DNA of 64,000 nt from NCBI GenBank assembly GCA_037576195.1, contig CM075102.1:8742001-8806000 (forward strand), given 5' to 3'. The position numbers and the translations under genes are program-made. Numbering within the stretch: the stretch's first letter is position 1; each line of letters opens with the position of its first letter. The notes under the pieces are model-generated. The model did no database searches and was not told where the DNA came from. It saw only the letters and a program-made list of their open reading frames with translations. Below are positions 61,909 through 64,000 of the stretch, one piece after another. This stretch comes from Phytoseiulus persimilis (Eukaryota; Arthropoda; Arachnida; Mesostigmata; Phytoseiidae).

Positions 61909-62842
61909 GGGCTACACTCTTCAGAGCCCACGGATTCAGAGTTTTCCAGCGGACAAATTTTGTGCTCTGAATGAAAAACAAGAAGGCGTTGAAATCTTCT
62001 CAATAAACCGGCCGCATTCTGAACCGCATTGGAAAACACTCATTTTCCTCCCTGATCTCCCTAGCGCCCGCGTATCTCACACTCTGTGATGCATGAGACT
62101 GAAGTGGCTGAGGTGAGGATCCTTCTAGGGTCCTGCTTCGATCATGCTTTTTGCTGTCATCACGGTGTCCAGTGTTCAGACGGTCCCGGTGTCGGAAAGG
62201 TATTTACTGGACGAATAAAGATGAGCTGGGGGGACTCGAACGGCAGGATGGCAACATATGTTCTTCACTCAGAGGGGAGCTCGTGCAGGGAACAGCTGAT
62301 GGCAAGGCAGTTTCCCGAGGAAGGGAATAAATCGGGCAGATCCTCAAGCTAACTACCCCGAAATCGAAGGTGGACCTCCTCGGTGTTCAGATAAGGAATT
62401 GAAGGCGAATTTTCGTAAAATTCCTCTTAGCTGTCATCTTATTACAACAAACAAGCAGACGCACGGTGTTCAATCGAGGGTCACCTCGAGGCCGGCGATG
62501 CGATTTCGACACCCCTCCGAAGTTTGGATCATCGTTATTCTCGAAATTTGAGCAGTGTAACACTTCGGTTTCACGGAAGAGGCTTCAAGGGAAACTGTGG
62601 CCAGCCGAAGGCGTTGTTGATCGTTGTCACTGCATCCGCTGGTACGATGATCAAGGCCTCGTGCTCAGAGGAGCAAGTGAAAAGGTCAAGTTGGAACTTA
62701 GGATGATCCACGTCACATGATGGAGCCTCAGAACAGCTTATGCTTCTCCGTACACGAGGAGCTCACGAGCTTTTGAGAAGCTTCTGCGGTCTTATTCACA
62801 TAGGAATCAATTGTTCATTGTACGATTACAATTTCACAGCCC
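61909..62842. other. intergenic, no supported gene
   Basis: A 24-codon plus frame near 62143 starts with a signal-like MLFAVITVSSVQ and is followed by AATAAA at about 62214, but it is too short to call. Other frames lack motifs. Confidence 0.3.
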
Positions 62843-62935
62843 GAACAGCTCGACCAATCTGACCATACTTTTCTGAGTCTGGGGACCGGGGCGGAGTTCA
62901 TTCCGAGACCAATCTGACCATTTTTTCCGAAGAGC
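62843..62935 (+). repeat. dispersed relative of the 45-bp minisatellite
   Basis: GACCAATCTGACCATACTTT at about 62853 and GAGACCAATCTGACCATTTT at about 62909, in one direction, about 56 bp apart. They match the diverged edge units of the array (40005 and 46470), 16 kb away, better than its central units. Confidence 0.7.
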
Positions 62936-63321
62936 TTATACCCCCATTTGCAGGCATGTCTTGCGCTGTAAAACGCTTCCACCGAACTATAGACAACCTT
63001 TTGCGAAAGCTAACGCCGGGCATGACATAGTTTTTTGAAGGAGAAGGCGATGTCGCGTGCGGTGGGGTGGTTTTATTTTTAGCATTGGCTGTGACTTCGT
63101 TCTGGTGTCGAAACGACGAGTCGTTACCCCGTCTTCGATCGGATAATGCTCCCCCAGCACCGGAAATAAAATTCTCAAGGAAGCTGATCCATGTGAAACA
63201 GGCCGAAACTCCGTAGCTGAAAGGATTCTCAGACGGCGGATCTTGATCACCACCATCTCCGCCTCCTCCTTCCTCTCTCTAAGCCGTTCGGGCTCCAGGG
63301 ACCCTAATGGCTTGCGCATCC

Positions 63322-64000
63322 CTACTGAGCTAGCTCCGAGATTCTTTGCACAGCTTCCTTGTATCTCTTTATGACACTCGAGAGAACATCCGGCGTTTCA
63401 GCGGCCAAATCTTCTTTCTCGAGCCTCTCGAATTTGCTCAGTTGCTCCATGAATCTACTGACCAGATGAGCGGATATTTTTTCCGAACCTTTCGCTGCTC
63501 CTTCGAGCAGTCTACCCAGCCGCTCACAGCCTCTCTCGAGCTCCTTCGCAAAGGAATCTCGGATTTTTCCTGTCTGCTCTCGCTTGATCTGCTCAATTTG
63601 TCGTCTTTCCGGAACCTCATCTACTTCCGATTGATCATACGAGCTCTCTTCGAGATGTTCAGCGAGGAGCTTCTTCTCCGCTACTTGATTAGGCGGTTCC
63701 ACCGTTCCGAGAGTTTGGTCTGCTCCTGACTGACTTGACAACGATGCACCAGGATCTCCTTCCGTCTTTTGCCCTTCCCTGGTTTCGTGGGGCTTCTCTC
63801 CATCAGCAGGTCTCTTGCCGTGTGATGGACAGTCGATAGATTGGTTTGCTTCTGGCTGACTTGACAAGGATGCACCGGGTGCTCCTTCCTTCTCTGGCCC
63901 TTCCCCGGTTTTGTGGGGCTTTTCCCCCTCATTCGGTCTCTTGTCATGTATTGCACAATCGAGAGTTCGGTCCGCTTCTGGCTGACTTGACAAGGATGCA
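63322..64000 (-). CDS. repeat-containing coiled-coil protein, C-terminal part (partial)
   Basis: An open frame runs from beyond the window edge to a stop at 63322. The N-terminal part visible has two full 42-residue repeats (LSSQPEA..., ending GEKPH...EG..G.PGAS) and the start of a third (LSSQSGADQT): hydrophilic, Gly/Glu/Lys/Pro-rich and probably disordered. The C-terminal 110 residues are charged and helical (SEVDEVPERRQIEQIKREQT, later KRYKEAVQRISELAQ), suggesting a coiled coil. In DNA this is a 126-bp tandem repeat that keeps frame. No family recognised. Confidence 0.6.
   Translation of the reverse strand, partial: ASLSSQPEADRTLDCAIHDKRPNEGEKPHKTGEGPEKEGAPGASLSSQPEANQSIDCPSHGKRPADGEKPHETREGQKTEGDPGASLSSQSGADQTLGTVEPPNQVAEKKLLAEHLEESSYDQSEVDEVPERRQIEQIKREQTGKIRDSFAKELERGCERLGRLLEGAAKGSEKISAHLVSRFMEQLSKFERLEKEDLAAETPDVLSSVIKRYKEAVQRISELAQ

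Noticed and set aside
1..64000. CRISPR array, operon or prokaryotic defence system
   Set aside because: The tandem repeats have no spacers, genes are intron-bearing, and all recognised proteins are animal nuclear genes.

Overview
This is nuclear DNA from a eukaryote, almost certainly an arthropod and plausibly a mite. The genes have several exons with mostly short GT-AG introns (about 50-110 bp). Base composition is near 50% GC. One gene is a secreted family-18 chitinase with a peritrophin-type chitin-binding domain, and another is a takeout/JHBP/group-7-mite-allergen-like lipid-binding protein. The gene density and this protein mix would fit a compact acarine genome such as a phytoseiid mite, but the species is an inference only.

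Layout. 0-13 kb: the last two exons of mitochondrial arginyl-tRNA synthetase (+), a single-exon AGC-family protein kinase close to the PKA catalytic subunit (+), a four-exon chitinase (-), then an unrecognised secretory gene (-) that may run to 12118. 14-25 kb: a degenerate 20-bp minisatellite, a complete seven-exon Roquin (RC3H) gene (+), a small unrecognised gene with a TATA/Inr promoter and poly(A) signal (+). 25-39 kb: an 11-kb Rap2-type small GTPase gene (-, three exons, a 7.8-kb intron) lying head to head with a five-exon eIF4E gene (+).

40-46.5 kb: about 84 copies of a 45-bp repeat, split in two by a 5'-truncated R1-like non-LTR retrotransposon. The element has a poly(A) tail and a 13-bp target-site duplication. 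Because 45 is a multiple of 3, the array stays open in several frames and makes a misleading 1513-codon reading frame with the retrotransposon.

48.7-64 kb: TFIIB (-, all but its first exon identified), a 451-bp hAT-type MITE with near-perfect 8-bp target duplications, a seven-exon retinol-dehydrogenase-like SDR (-), a small gene ending 10 bp before it, a tRNA-derived SINE-like sequence, a foldback element with arms of about 370 bp, several unassigned exons on both strands, the takeout-like gene (+), and the 3' part of a gene with 42-residue repeats (-) running off the end.

The recognised genes are conserved housekeeping or signalling genes with no common pathway; their adjacency looks like ordinary genome order. 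The unusual content is in the repeats. No new multi-gene system is supported by what I can see. Exon borders were placed by eye from splice signals, frame continuity and remembered family patterns, and no alignment was run.
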